A program made the position numbers and the translations under genes. A stretch of DNA of 64,000 nucleotides from assembly GCA_958496175.1 (NCBI GenBank), contig OY292274.1, positions 14,529,689 through 14,593,688 on the forward strand, read 5' to 3'. Below are positions 45,851 through 59,824 of the stretch, piece by piece. Origin of the DNA: Sisyra terminalis. Lineage: Eukaryota; Arthropoda; Insecta; Neuroptera; Sisyridae. The notes beneath the pieces are model-generated. The model had not been told where the DNA came from and made no database searches. It was given only the letters and a program-made list of their open reading frames with translations. Numbering within the stretch: the stretch's first letter is position 1; each line of letters begins with the position of its first letter.

Positions 45851-48838
45851 CTACCAAATGGTTCCAACAAATCCCGAGGGAATTAATTGAAATAACTTTT
45901 CAAATGACGTCAAACATAAGGGGCAATACTTAATAAACCCTGAGATAGATTGCCAATAGAACACAAGACATTGTTAGAATACCTAATAATATATATTAAG
46001 TTCCTAATAACTATACAACATGCAAAAGCAACAAGTAGCATTTGTTTGTATTCCATTGATTCCTATTTTGGAAAATTTAAATATCAATTTCGGAAATATA
46101 TAATAATGCAAGCGATTAAATAAGACAATTAACATAATTTTAGGGCAACAATTAAGAGAAAATTACTTTTTTCTTGTGCATGAAAAACTAACCTCATTGT
46201 AGGTACTGTGCAATTTTTATCTTTCGACAATTTGAAAAATTTACTTACAGTTTTCCATTTCCATATTCCAATCGATGCACCAAATAATAGTTTTGCTATA
46301 AATTGAGAAATTTAATTAATAATGCACAAATTTCCGCTACTTTATCGCTGATTTCATTGCAACTTGGTCGATCAAAACAACAGGTGGTCGGCAGTTGTTG
46401 TATGTGTATGTATACACATAAAAGGAGAATAATAATAATAAAGTAAGTAGAAAAGATCGATGAAATGCAAGTTAAAGAGAGAAGTGAATAGTATCACGTA
46501 AACTAACATTTCCAACATTTTCCACCCGTCCCCATATTCCTTTCGACTCCTTAATACTTCGAAAGGTAAAAATAACGCTTTGCATTTTCCCTGTTTTTAG
46601 TTGAACATAATTTATTTTTCACCAATTAAGGGCATATCCTAAGTGGGGGGATCGTGGGGATAAATTCAAGGCATTCAAGTTAACCAAAAAAATAATGCCA
46701 ATCAGGCAGTTATTGTACTGTTCAAACGGTTCTAAACGATTCGGAATGTTCAATAAAACATGAACGACCATTGTTGTATTGAACTGCCCCCTAGCGAAAT
46801 AATATGACAATACCTTTGAATTTTAAAATATGAAATTTTTGAACCCAAAACTTGGACCATAAAAATGTAACGCCTTTAATATTGGAATGACATTGAATTA
46901 CAGCAATAAAGAAATTTAAAATTAAATAAGGGCAAGAGAGTTTATGGAGAGTGTAGGTAGCTCAGAATTCTCACAGAACACCCTAAACATATCTAAAACA
47001 AATATTATTTTTCTATCCAATTTTCCTTTTTTCCCCATCAAAGTCTGACACAATAATGAAAATTGCAAACCACAACATTATAGGTCCATAAGAAGCTAAA
47101 ATGAAAAAGCTTTTTCTTTAATAAATCCAAGTTAAAATAAAAAGCGTTGAATATGGCAAAGGGTGTGGGAATTGTCATTTGATTGTTTGCAAATGAAAAA
47201 GGCGAAACTAGAAAAATAAATAAAACCGGCTCTAGAATTTAATCGTGAAAATCATAAGGAAAAAAATTGGAATATTTAATTCATATTCTAGCGATTTTCC
47301 TTTGACAAGTAATGTGACAGCGGTGAAAAAATTTTCATATTGCAAACCTTTTCTTTGGGCACATTCAACATAACCTTTTGTCTAACTTTTTAGATGAAAG
47401 AAAAACTGGTCAATAAAATAATGATTTCCCAACTGTAGGCATTCTGAAATGACAATTTTTAGTTCGTTATAAATAAAAATTTACTTGAAAACCCAATGGA
47501 ACCAAGAATTTCTTTCAGTGTTCAAATAGTTCAAACGAAAATGTATGGCAATTATTGTATGAAACTGGCCTCTGGTTAATGAACTTTACAATATCTTTGA
47601 ATTTGAAAATATGAAATTTTTGAACGCTTTGAAACCACGGAATATGTTAAAACTATAAAAATTAAATCCTATTATATTGGGACCATTTGAACTCTTAAAT
47701 AGCGATCTACATATAATAACTAATATCAATAATTTACTGATTATTTGGTTTCAATGTAAACCAGAAAAATCGACATTGTAATTGAATTGGATTAAATCTA
47801 ATGTGAACAATCCATTAGCAACCTGTAGGTACTGACCTCATATTCCTATCGATAATTTATTTAAAAAAAAAAAAGCAATAAGAAAGTTTCTTTAATTCAA
47901 TTCGGTTAGTGCAATACTTTAGTTATTCAGCGTTAAGAATTTAAAAAGCTTCCAACAAATAGTTTTACATTAAATAAAAATTATTTAAAATAATAATTAA
48001 GAGAACATTTTTCACCGAATTCAATTAAGAAGAGCCAATGTAATCTCACCTTCATTTAAAAACTACTTGTCGTAGGTACTATCTTCTATCAATCCATACA
48101 ACTTATTTTGAAAATAATTACGAGAGAGTACTTATTTGAGCCTTTAATTAAAATCCCAAACAAATTCCTAATCAAGAATCAGTTGAATTAGCCGATGCAA
48201 TTGCTTTAATAACTAAGGAAATTTAATTGATTTTTCCTTTTTCAAGTTGAATTTTAATTCAATTGAATTATGTATATAGTGCAGAAGTTAACAATATCGT
48301 TTGCAGTGTAAATCTAGGAAATGTTTATGAGATATTTTTTAAAGGCTTAATAAAATCTTAAAAATGTTTTGATACTTGATAATAAATTTAAATAAACCAT
48401 TGTGACGTTATCCTGAATATTAAAATGAATTCTTTTAAGAAAAAGATGCAATGATGTTGCCTTAATAGTTTGATGAATACTTAAATTTCTATCAGTGGCT
48501 TAAATATTAAAGTATTTTTAGATATTTATCTATATGCAGCAAGTGCACAGAATGTAGTATAACATAAACAATTTGTTAAATTTGTGTGCTTATGAAAATT
48601 AAATATTTTAGCAATTAAAAAAAATGATGTCTACAATAATTTTCTTTGTTACTTATGAAATTTACAAAATCAATTTTAAAATCAACTATACCTACAAACT
48701 TTTCACACTTCATCACAATAACGACACAATAGTTTAATTATAAATCAAGTGACGGGTACAATTAATTTGTACAAACCAGTAGAAGAAATTTAAATTTCTG
48801 CCGTTGAAATCGTCGTCGATCGGCGCCACTCCAAGCCC

Positions 48839-48846
48839 TATATAAA
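48839..48846 (+). promoter_or_regulatory. TATA box of a possible small transcription unit (copy 2)
   Basis: TATATAAA is preceded by a GC-rich patch and followed after 57 bases by the ATG of a 35-codon frame (48,903-49,010), then AATAAA at 49,024-49,029 and a run of about 19 A at 49,042-49,060. The order TATA, ORF, AATAAA fits a very small mRNA gene. Confidence 0.45.
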
Positions 48847-48902
48847 TGGGGAGAAAATATACATCTTTTATTTTACATTTACACTTAGTGTAGCATATAT
48901 CT

Positions 48903-49010
48903 ATGGATATTATATCAATATTTATGCATCAATATCATTCTTCTATTATTAGCTGCGCTTGCAATATATATATGGGAATAGTTGATCTTCATAATCTCGA
49001 TGACAATTGA
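48903..49010 (+). CDS. Possible 35-residue small protein, unknown function (copy 2)
   Basis: ATG GAT ATT ATA opens a frame of 35 codons ending TGA, located between a TATA box and an AATAAA signal. The peptide carries a few Cys residues (SCACN) and no recognised domain. Read one base out of frame, the middle of this ORF gives a strongly hydrophobic stretch (INIILLLLAALAIYIW), but that frame has no ATG, so a frameshift in an ancestral signal peptide is possible. In copy 1 the LINE has split this ORF after codon 15. Whether it is translated cannot be decided from sequence. Confidence 0.25.
   Translation: MDIISIFMHQYHSSIISCACNIYMGIVDLHNLDDN
48938..48947 (+). other. Empty site for the LINE (copy 2)
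   Basis: TTCTTCTATT occurs once, followed by ATTAGCTGCGC, where copy 1 has two copies bracketing the LINE. It lies inside the small ORF at 48,903-49,010. Confidence 0.95.
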
Positions 49011-49483
49011 TTTGTTTTCGTTGAATAAATTAAAATCATCTAAAAAAAAAAAAAAAAAAACTTAAATTAATTTCACCACTTACTTAACAAATATTAATTA
49101 ATCCTATTTGAAGTAATGTATGATATTGTTATGCTAAATCACCTAAACGATGATAACACAGTAGGTGGTCTTACAACTGTTGTAAATCCAATTGGAATGA
49201 ATTTACAACGATACACCACGAGAGGTATACGGGGTGATTACGTATGAGTATTTAAAGATAAATATTCCGAATACAAAATGAATATTGTCTAGGTAAGCTA
49301 TACTTATGCAATCGTTGATATTAACCAGAACCAATATAACATAGTGAATAATATCAACTTACTTGAATTATAAATGATTATCTAATCTCTGGATGCATTT
49401 CTCCTGCACAGCGTCATAGAAAGATTTTTACAATCCAAAGGTACGTTTTCCAACTGATTTCTCATAAACGCGCCATAAGTACC

Positions 49484-49750
49484 TACTTTGTGGATGTACG
49501 CCAAAATGTTTCTTTTATATTATAGATGAACTTTTTTTTCTTGTTCAACCAAAAAAAATAGTTTTAAATTTCCATTCTATTACATAGTATCATGTACCAG
49601 AAAACTTATTACCTCAAAAGCCTTTTGTCGTCAACTCTCTGCTTACTTTAAGCGTAATTATGGTTGTCTACGAGAAACTTAAATTGGAGAAAAACTTGAG
49701 TGATAGTTTTGCACATCCACATCCACATTATTACTTTCATTCCATGGGGG
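49484..49750 (-). pseudogene. Third, weak relic of the A1/A2 exon pair (copy 2)
   Basis: This is the copy-2 equivalent of 11,874-12,140. It carries the same degraded KFWCTSTK-like codons and the same A1-like block, so the decay predates the duplication of the unit. Confidence 0.4.
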
Positions 49751-50428
49751 GAGCAAGATAGTAAAGTTGGGAACAGAAGCGTACGAAAAAAAGGAACAAA
49801 TGGGAAGAGTGAAGACATCTTGAGATGTAAACTTCTGTTAATTCTTCTTCGCCATAATGAGTTCAGTTATCTGTATATTATTCTAATCCCCGTAGATGAA
49901 CGAATAGTAAATTAACACTCTGACTTCCAATAAGCCTTAGGAGTCGACGTAGGTACTTCCAAATATCTCTAAGAAATTATAAGAAATGACAATTTTTAAT
50001 TTTACCGAAATTTATTAAAACTTATCGTTTACCTGTTTATACAATATTAACAATGCTGCTTTACATTGACCAAAAACGTAGCAAGAAAAAATCCACGGGA
50101 AATTAAAAAATATGCAAACATATTAAACTGGGTACCTAGTTCCTATAAAGTCAGAGCATTGTCAGATATTGTGAGTTGAAACTTATTTACATTTATTATC
50201 ATACCTATTAGTTTATGTCATTGCCATCAAGTTCATCATTAATTTGAGAACACTGAAACTGCGTACTTACACCAAACTGTCTAAGAAGTTGGCTTTTTCT
50301 TTTCGGATACCACCAGGTTGATTTCCCCCTCTCTTTGCATTTATTCTCCGTATTACTCCGTACGTTTTAATTAGCTTCACAAAATAATCAAATAGTTGGT
50401 AAGACGTTTTCTAAATGACTCCACAAAT

Positions 50429-51833
50429 CTGCACAGAAAAAGTACTTAATTTAGAATTATTATTAAATTTTGTTATAAAATATTAATCGAAGATCCCAAT
50501 GACATATTTTACGGTTCAACGATAACTGCTTCCTTCAATTCCTAGATACATTGAATCTGCACAGAAAAAAGAATCATTAATTTCTATATTTAAAACTTAA
50601 ACTAAATTTTCTAAAGCTAAGCTTATAAAACTAATGATCTATCTACGTATATATATATATATATATATAAGTTATTAACGAAAAAGATCTCACATAATAT
50701 AATATAAACCCCAAATATAAAAATAATTTCATGTAGGTATTAGTATAAAATAATTTCAAGATAGAGAATACGTTTTTAGAGTACTAGATAAGAGAAATAG
50801 GCTTTTAAGGGTAGGTAGGGCAGAGGTTTTGAATCTATAAAGTGAACATTTCGTGTTCGTATTATCGTTTTATAAATTTAATGATTGCAAAGGACTGAAC
50901 GACGTGGGTCGCAGTTTTGAATCGACTATTTATCAATTGTAAGTTCAGCTATTGCACAAATGCATATATCTAAGCCAATATATAATATTAAATTTAGTAT
51001 AATGTTACAAGTTGTTAATGTTATAAAACAACTTATAAAAATTGAAACCCAAACAAGATGTATTAAATGTTTCTATCTAAATAATACCTAAGCCTAGTTT
51101 CAATTGATTTAAAGTAGTATTAGTTTCCCGTGAAATATTGGGGTCAAAAGAATAATAGAGATAAAGTATAACTAAGCTATAGATAGGATTTGATAACGAT
51201 GACTGGTATTAGGTAATAATAAGAAGCTTGATGGCTTGAATGGCTGAAGAAGAAGGAATTTCAATAGTTTCGTCATGTCTTGAATTGCTCATCTAATCAA
51301 TTCTTCCGACTGCAATCATTCCAAGAGAATATCTGCAAAGAAAATAAAATTTAATTAAAGCAAAAAAATAAGGTTTTTAAATTCTTCATTTCTTGAGGGC
51401 CAACGTGCTAACACATCTCTTTGAATTCTTTCACATTGACAATCCATCGAATCTGCACAGACAAAACAACATTTAATCTCTTCAAATCAGTTGAATATAA
51501 AAACTTAAAATTAATAAAAAACTACGTAAAGACAATAACAATAAAGCTAAGATAATATTATAACTGAACTATTTTGGATAGGTAGGCGGCGCTAAGCTAA
51601 CAATATAAGAATTCCCATTGTTCTATTATTTTTTTTTAAAACATTCAAGGGGGAGAGGGTGGTTGTTTTGAATTAATTTTCATAACTTGGCGATTGGTAT
51701 AGAGGTCGGCTCCATTATCAATTGTTCCGCAAAAATCTGTAACAGAAAAAAATAATCAAAAACTAAAGACAATTTGGTTTCGTTTCTTCATTTCTTCAGA
51801 TTTTCCCGTGACCATTGCATCTGCACAGAAAAA
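50429..51833 (-). other. Series of 3'-splice-site-like motifs (copy 2)
   Basis: This is the copy-2 counterpart of 12,818-14,216. All six acceptor-like motifs are retained, including those next to 50,429 and 51,821. The pyrimidine run at the latter is two bases longer than in copy 1. Confidence 0.35.
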
Positions 51834-54316
51834 AAAAAAAAACACAATTAAAAAATGGAATTTGAATTTTTAAAATAAAATCAAAATATAAAAATAAACA
51901 TTCAGAAATAAAACATTTGATAAAAATACATATATCCAATAGAAATACAAGTAAATCTAAGAATTGTTTCCCCAAAAAAATAATACAATAAAAATTGAAA
52001 TAACTAGAAGAGAACATAAGATTGGTCTCATGTCACAGGTAGGTGTTTCAATCGAATAAAAAAAATATGATAACGTATTGATATCTCTGATATAGGCTGT
52101 CAGGGTAAGGGATGTTAGATATTATTTAGACTAAATAGGGTCTTAATTATCTAAATCCACAGCATGGGCTGTAGATTTGATTTAATTTTTACAAATTGTA
52201 TGATTAGTGTATATTTGGTTTCAAATATTCAATCGTTTCACAATTCTACAACGACAAATGTATTTAGAACTTAATAGTGTAGAGTAGCAGTAATATATAA
52301 TATAATCCTTCGATGGAATAATAAAGTCAGCAATCAATCGGTAGCATCTTAATGTATTGATAGTAAATTTCACTCCATGGCTCTCAGCGATAGTTCAGTT
52401 CAAAATTCATGTCAATTGAGGAACTCTTAATTATTTGAGATTGATTCCATTCATCATTATGATCATTAATATTGCTATTTCCAAAGATCTTATTGATTAT
52501 TACATATTATGTGTTCCATACATATCCACTCTCCATCCTCATTGAACAGAAATGCACCAAATCTGAAAGAAACTGGTTTTATAATGTTACCAAATCGAAA
52601 TTTAGATTTGAAGGAAATATTGGTATTCCAGAGATATGATTACACAATCATCTTCTTTAAAAGTTTAGTACAAATATCTGAAAATTCCTATGAAAGTCGT
52701 AACTGTTGAAAAATTGCCAAAATAAACACATCTCTTACTATCATATTTGAATACCCTATTGTTATTCCATGTTAAATTTATTGACTCTAAAAACTGATTG
52801 TTGTAACGTTCCCATTAATTCCAATCTATTGTTGTGTTCTTTAAAACTTGCTAACTGCCCTATACTCTAATACAAAGTAATCAGATAATTTGAAAACAGG
52901 AAAAATAATAGTCCAAATAGAACATGCATATCTAACCTGTGCAATTCGTCAACCCATTTTCTGCTATAATTTGTCGATAAAAGTTGAATATAACAATGTC
53001 CAGTATTCCACAAATACACAAACTATATTTAAACATAATAGTTGGTAATTTTTATAATAAAAAACTTACTATGTACCACTAAAATAAATACATGAAGTTA
53101 CTTAAGTAAAAACGAGTCAAAATCACCAATATGTCTGCTGTTGAAAACAATTCTTTTTTTGTTTTCAAACAACAATTGTTACATATATGATTTGATTATT
53201 TTTTTCAAATACGAATTAACAAAAAACTTGGCGAAAATCAAATGTTCAATTAATAAAATGAATTTTAAAACACAATTTTTCTATTTCTATAAGAAAAATT
53301 TAAAGAAAAACGAGTTTTTCAGTAAAAAAATTGTTTGTTGAAAAAAGTCGGTAATGTAGTTACCAGAATTTCATAAGAAGCTGATTCAAATATTCCTATT
53401 GTGATATATTCCTATTGACTTGGGTTACATAATTTGATTGAAACTATAACTATTATTAAATCTATATGGATACTGTAAGTTTTATAGTAACTGTAAATAA
53501 ATTTAAAATTAATTTTCCCCTAGCCTATAATAGAACGCGTATGCCTATCGTATAACTTTCACGAAATACTATCGTCTTCCTATATACAATATCCATGATT
53601 AATGATGTTTTACTTATGTGAAAAAAACGATAAACTATGGTTGAGTTGAGTTTGAATAATACCTATGCTTTGCAAATGTACTGCTTTAGAGCAGTTTTTG
53701 GTGTCGAATGCATATCTTTCACACCAGTCCAAAAATCTTCAAATGAAATCTCCATTCGCGGAAAGAATCAAGGAACACTAAAAGAAAAAAATAACATTTG
53801 AGATTGATTGCATGAATTCAATCTTATAAGCCTTATGAAGAAACGATCAACTAATAATGTTTATAGATAAAATAATAAAAATATATTATAACAAGAAGCT
53901 AGAATTTATAGCAGAAAAGAGGACAGTTGAAATTGTAATAAAATATTTAGTCATAAAAATTTTAAATTTTTAATCATATTATGCCGCATTAATCTTTTTT
54001 CCGTCTAGCATATATTAGGTACATTTTACCGAACTGTTCAGATAAATACAGATGAACTAATAATTTTTCACGATTAATTCTTTGTAACATAAACTACATA
54101 CAATAATAAAATTATCCATATCAACCAGTAGGTACCTACTAATGTAAATTAGTAAATAATTTCAACTTACATACTTGAATATTGTCTCCTTATTGTTAAT
54201 GAAATGACTTTCTAAGTACTACTGAATGCACTTTTTCTGATTTTTCCTGTAGATACTACTGCGGTGTTGCATGTAACTGGTTACTTAAACGGTGTCCAAC
54301 GTTATTCTGACATTCA

Positions 54317-54503
54317 TTAGAATTCATTACTTCGGTCTATACCTTCGACCAATAGTTGAGTTCTAATTTTCTGAATCCATGTACCTATCCTGTATTCCAA
54401 GATTCGTTCGAAAAGCGTTTTCACTACAGGCCATTTTTTTGTGGATGTACACCAAAACTTAGCATTTATACGTAAAGAGTTTTTGTCTTTCATTTCCAAC
54501 TAA
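54317..54503 (-). pseudogene. Alpha locus, exon A2 (copy 2)
   Basis: This is identical in frame and length to 16,702-16,888, with the same acceptor and the 74-nt intron to exon A1. No differences in the encoded 60 residues were seen. Confidence 0.6.
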
Positions 54504-54573
54504 CTAAAACAAATATTTTTTTAATATTGTAATCTACTGTTACTATGTTCCAAAGGTTTTCATACTTACTTAC

Positions 54574-55116
54574 CACAAACAAAAGCTGATTGCCTTTAGA
54601 CATCTATAATTTAACTTTGATGCAGTTGCCTCCAGGGGACTTGAAGTGAAGTAAAACTTGAAGTAATCTCACAAAATCTTGGTCAATTTTTTACATCTTA
54701 CTGTCGTAGGTAGTAGTAGTATCATTAATTTCATCTTAGGACTCCAAAAAAAAGGCGAGGACAGCAACGTGCAAAAGCAAGAACCGAAGAAGGTTGGTCG
54801 TATGAAAGCTGGTCCAGTTTTAATCGTAACGAATTCGGTTTGTTGTCCAATAGATACAGCAGTTTCTTGATGGCATCGCATGCATGGCCGTTTCCAAGGA
54901 ACTCGAATTGGGGAAAAACTTGGGAACATTGTTCACTATCCTCCTGCATTTCCGCATTATTACTTTCGACCCATGTCTTGGATTAGTACTTGAGGATAGT
55001 AGTTTGTAGAACTTCGTTGGTACCAAATCTTCATCATCTGATCCGTGCAGTAATATGAACCTGGTAACTAAACAAAGAGTCAATATTCCTGATTCCAGTA
55101 CGGTACCTACTACCAA
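54574..55116 (-). pseudogene. Alpha locus, exon A1 with frame breaks (copy 2)
   Basis: This is the copy-2 counterpart of 16,959-17,468. The first frame is open for 98 codons (54,820-55,116), starting at VVGTVLESGILTLC, because the 4-base insertion of copy 1 is absent. The conserved KLLYLLDNKPNSL codons still lie in another frame, so the main lesion predates the duplication. Confidence 0.6.
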
Positions 55117-55652
55117 ATGGTTCCATTATTGAAATTATTGGAATTATTTAAAATAACTTTTCAATGTTGACGTCAAACATAAGGGGCAATATTTCATAAA
55201 CCCTAAGATTAAGTCAATAAAACATACATTGATATTGTTCGAATATCTAATATATTAAGTGTAATAACTATACCACATGCAAAACCAATAAGTAGCACTT
55301 ATTTGTGTTCCATTGTTACCTACTTTGGGAAATTTCAATACCAATTTCGGAAATATAATAATGCAATCGATTAAATCTAATCAAACAATGACAATTAACA
55401 ACAAAATTTTAAGGGAACAATTAAGAGAAAATTACTTTTTACTTATGCATGAAAAACCAACCTCAATACAGTACAGTGCAATTTTTATCGATCGACAATT
55501 TGAAAAATTTACGTACAGTTTTCCATTTTCATATTCTAATGGATGCACCAAACACTCAACTATCATTATGCATATTAATTTCTTTATAAATTGGGAAATT
55601 TAATTAATAATGCACAAAATTCATTGCAACTTGGTCGACCAAAACAACAGGT

Positions 55653-56538
55653 GATTTATAGTTGTTTATGTTCATTATAAGTACGCATGTCAAACTCAAA
55701 AGTGTGGTTATTTTCAAATTTTCATTTTTGCTAAAGGAAGTGATTTGAGTTTAATAATTAAAGAATAACGTTATTTTATTACAACGAACGTTGGTTTAAT
55801 TTAATATTTCTTATTATTTTATGGAACGAATTACACTTAGTAATGTATAGAATAGAGTTACTGGATAGATATAAAGTAATAAAGTCAACTTTTATTTTCT
55901 AACGTGTGTAGATGATATCGTACGTATGTATGCGTATTAATAGTAAAATAAGTAGATGAGATCGATGAGATGCAAGTATGAGAGAGAAATGAATAGTATC
56001 ATAAACCTTTCCAACATTTACCTCCCAACATTCCCCTTATTCCCGACGACTCCTTGAATAATTCTAACGGTAAAAATAAAAGATTATCATTGCACAACGA
56101 ATTGTCAGTTTTCTCTTACAAAAATAATATTATTTACAATCCCATGTAAGTATTAGTTTATTTTACAATTATTGCAATTTTCAAAATAGTTATTGATCGT
56201 AGAAATAGTTGCAATTGCTGCATTCATTTGGTGAATCGTATTTGAACATTGGAGATTCCTTCCCATGTGTTGTTTCTAAGCCAAAAAGTTTTTAGGTTCA
56301 ATTAAAGGCGATTTCCGATCTATTAGGTTGATTTAGAAGAAATGAGAAGTAAGTTTTGTAGGTATGTAGTTGGTTTACTAGCTTATAAGTTTTTTTTAAT
56401 GAACCACTACTAATTAATCATAGGAATGTAGGTATATTTAGTTGTTGTTGTTGTTGTTTTAAGATTCACTTGAAACATGGACATGAAAAAGAGTAAATGA
56501 ATTGGAAGATTGGAAATATATGGTACCTATCCACCTAG
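55653..56538. other. Upstream flank of alpha (copy 2), no gene seen
   Basis: This is the equivalent of 18,042-18,927, with the same (GTT)n run (56,440-56,456). It is continuous into the fold-back element because the 10-kb insertion is absent here. Confidence 0.5.
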
Positions 56539-56546
56539 ATACCAGC
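56539..56546 (+). other. Empty site for the 10-kb element (copy 2)
   Basis: ATACCAGC occurs once, within TAGATACCAGCTCATGG, exactly where copy 1 has the duplicated octamer around the 10-kb element. Confidence 0.93.
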
Positions 56547-56572
56547 TCATGGACTGCGTAAAGTTGAGGGAA

Positions 56573-59500
56573 TATATGAATTTTAGATAATATTCGATGC
56601 ATTAAAACCAAATATGTAATTAGAATTTTGATTAAACATCAACTTGTCGAGTAATTAGCGTTTTTAGGCCACTTTCATAAGCCTACATACGGCTTTCATT
56701 GTTTGAATTTTGAGAACTTTTGCGAACCGATATTACCGCTGCCTGACAACAAAACGCTGAACTATTTTGGAAGCCACGCCCACTTGTATGTAGAACTGGT
56801 TTGTGTCTGGGATAAGTGCTAGATACAAACCAAAGTGGGCGTGGCTTTCAAAATAGTTCAGCGTTTTGTCGTCAGGTTTGAAGAAGGGGGTCTGTCATTA
56901 TCGTCATTTAAGGTCAAACATTTCAGACATTTAAGGATGATTTTCTTTATGCCATGTAATGATTGGGATATCAAATGAAAGCTAATTAAATACTCTATTG
57001 ATTTATATAAAAAAACAGCCAATATGTCTAAACGATGACATTGAAATTTGATTTTCCGTCAGCGACTACTTCCCTTTCTGACATTTAAGGGTGGTTTGCC
57101 CCCCTTAATATATTGAACCCGATTATGATTGGGATATCTATTGAAAGATAATGAATTACTCTATCGATTGACATCAAAAAAATTACCTATATCTCCAAGC
57201 AAGTACTTAGAAAACTGATTTTCCTAAATCGACTTTCAACCTTTATAAAATGTTACTTAAATCATGTGATTTCGCGTCAAAAGTAATTAAAAACATTACA
57301 CTTATATAAAATTGATGGTTTACAGCTAAATTTGACACTTAAATGTTGATTAAAGGTCTACTTTTCGAGAAATAAGCGTCTAAAGGGGGTCTGTCATTAT
57401 CTTCATTTAGGGCCAAAAATATCTTTATTTCTTCTCTCCTATCGCTATCAATCGATCGATTATTAGTAAATGATACAAAATATAATATTTCTTCCACTCG
57501 AACATCATTTAAAATTGTATTTTTAACCTATTTTATATGCATGTTTAGCGGATGTCAAAGTTGTTTATGTTTCGCTCTATAGGCAACCCGGTGAGCATCA
57601 AAAAAACAAAATTCGACGATTTGCCCTTTTTGAACATGCCAATATTCAGTACTCTAACTCAAATTTCGGACATTTCAGGATGATTTTCTGTATGCCATGT
57701 AATGATTGGGATATCAAATGAAAGCTAATTGATTACTCTATTGATTTATCAAAAAAAACAACCAATATATCCATACAATTACTTTAAAAATTGATTTTCC
57801 CTAGGCGACTACATCCCTTTCTGACATTTCAGGGTGGTTTGCCCCTCTTAATATATTGATTCCGATTATGATTGGGATATCAAATGAAAGCTATTGAATT
57901 ATTCTATCGATTGATATAAAAAAATTACCAATATCTTCAAGCAACTACTGAGAAAATTGACTTTCCCATATCGACCCTTGGCCTGTATAAAATGTAACTT
58001 AAATCATGTGATTTCGCGTAAAAAGTAATTAAAAACATTATTCTTATATAAAATTGATGGTTTACAGCTAAATTTGACACTTAAATGTTGATTAAAGGTC
58101 TACTTTTCGAGAAATAAGCGTCTAAAGGGGGTCTGTCATTATCTTCATTTAGAGCCAAAAATATCTTTATTTCTTCTCTCCTATCGCTATCAATCGATCG
58201 ATTATTAGTAAATGATACAAAATATAACATTTCTTCCACTCGAACATCATTTAAAATTGTATTTTTAACCTATTTTATATGCATGTTTAGCGGATGTCAA
58301 AGTTGTTTATGTTTCGCTCTATAGGCAACCCGGTGAGCATCAAAAAAACAAAATTCGACGATTTGCTCTTTTTGAACATGCCAATATTCAGTACTCTAAC
58401 TCAAATTTCGGACATTTCAGGATGATTTTCTGTATGCCATGTAATGATTGGGATATCAAATGAAAGCTAATTGATTACTCTATTGATTTATCAAAAAAAA
58501 AACAACCAATATATCCATACAATTACTTTAAAAATTGATTTTCCCTAGGCGACTACTACCCTTTCAGACATTAAAAGGTGCTTTGCCCCTCTTTTTTCAT
58601 TGAATTCGATTATGACTGGCATATCAATGGAAAGCTAATGAGTTACTCTATCGAATAATATCAAAAAATTACCAATATCTCCAAACAATTACTTTGAAAA
58701 TGGATTTTTCCTTATCGACTCTTTAGGCCCATTTAAATGCTAATTTCTCGAAAAGTAGACCTTTAATCAACATTTAAGTGTCAAATTTAGCTGTAAACCA
58801 TCGATTTTATATAAGTGTAATGTTTTTAATTACTTTTTACGCGAAATCACATGATTTAAGTAACATTTTATAAAGGTTGAAAGTCGATTTAGGAAAATCA
58901 GTTTTCTAAGTAATTGCTTGGAGATATTGGTAATTTTTTGATGTCAATCGATAGAGTAATTCATTATCTTTCAATAGATATCCCAATCATAATCGAATTC
59001 AATATATTAAGGGGGGCAAACCACCCTTAAATGTTAGAAAGGGATGTAGTTGCTGACGGAAAAGCAAATTTCAATGTCATCGTTTAGACATATTGGTTGT
59101 TTTTTTTGATAAATCAATAGAGTAATCAATTAGCTTTCATTTGGTATCCCAATCATTACATGACATAAAGAAAATCATCCTTAAATGTCTGAAATTTGAG
59201 TTAGAGTACTGAATATTGGCATGTTCAAAAAGGGCAAATCGTCGAATTTTGTTTTTTTGATGCTCACCGGGTTGCCTATAGAGCGAAACATAAACAACTT
59301 TGACATCCGCTAAACATGCAAATCAAATTGGTTGAAAATACAATTTTAAATGATGTTCGAGTGGAAAAAATGTTATATTTTGTATCATTTACTAATAATC
59401 GATCGGTTTATAACGATAGAAGGGAAGAAATAAAGATATTTTTGACCCTAAATGAAGATAATGACATACCCCTTCAAACCTGACAACAAAACGCTGAACT

Positions 59501-59824
59501 ATTTTGAAAGCCACGCCCACTTTGCCACTATGTAGAACCGGTTTGGATCTTGGATAATTGTAATTAGTGGACATTAAATTAATGAAAATACCATTTAAAA
59601 CGATCGATTCATGCTTAAATTGTGTTAACTTGCATCGATAAGCTTCTCTTTATCGATTTAAATCGATATTACAATCGTAAAGTAATGCTCCGAGTGAAAT
59701 GGAGTTCCTTAACCTCTTATTTTAGCATACAAACAAAACGCTAATTTCTCGAAAAGTGAACGTTTAATTGAAATTCTAAGTTCATTTTCGGTTTTAATGC
59801 ATCGGATATTATCTAAAAATCATA
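56573..59824. repeat. Fold-back element between copies 2 and 3, extended form
   Basis: It has the same ends as 40,833-43,343 but is about 3.25 kb because of an extra internal repeat: ATGTAATGAT occurs at 56,954, 57,697 and 58,440, exactly 743 bases apart each time. The hairpin is at 56,742-56,876. The right arm matches copy 1 bases 290-1,389. Confidence 0.85.

Larger units (their letters stand above)
40833..58439. repeat. Segmental duplication unit, copy 2 (insertion-free)
   Basis: This copy is collinear with copy 1 but lacks both the LINE and the 10-kb element, so it supplies the empty sites for each (48,938-48,947 and 56,539-56,546). From 41,955 to the equivalent base of copy 3 (58,440) the unit length is close to 16,486 bp. 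It starts in a complete fold-back element (40,833-43,343), then carries the minus-strand beta and alpha loci. Copies 2 and 3 share several changes absent from copy 1, for example the shortened AAAAGGCAAAATG at 44,378-44,391. Confidence 0.95.
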
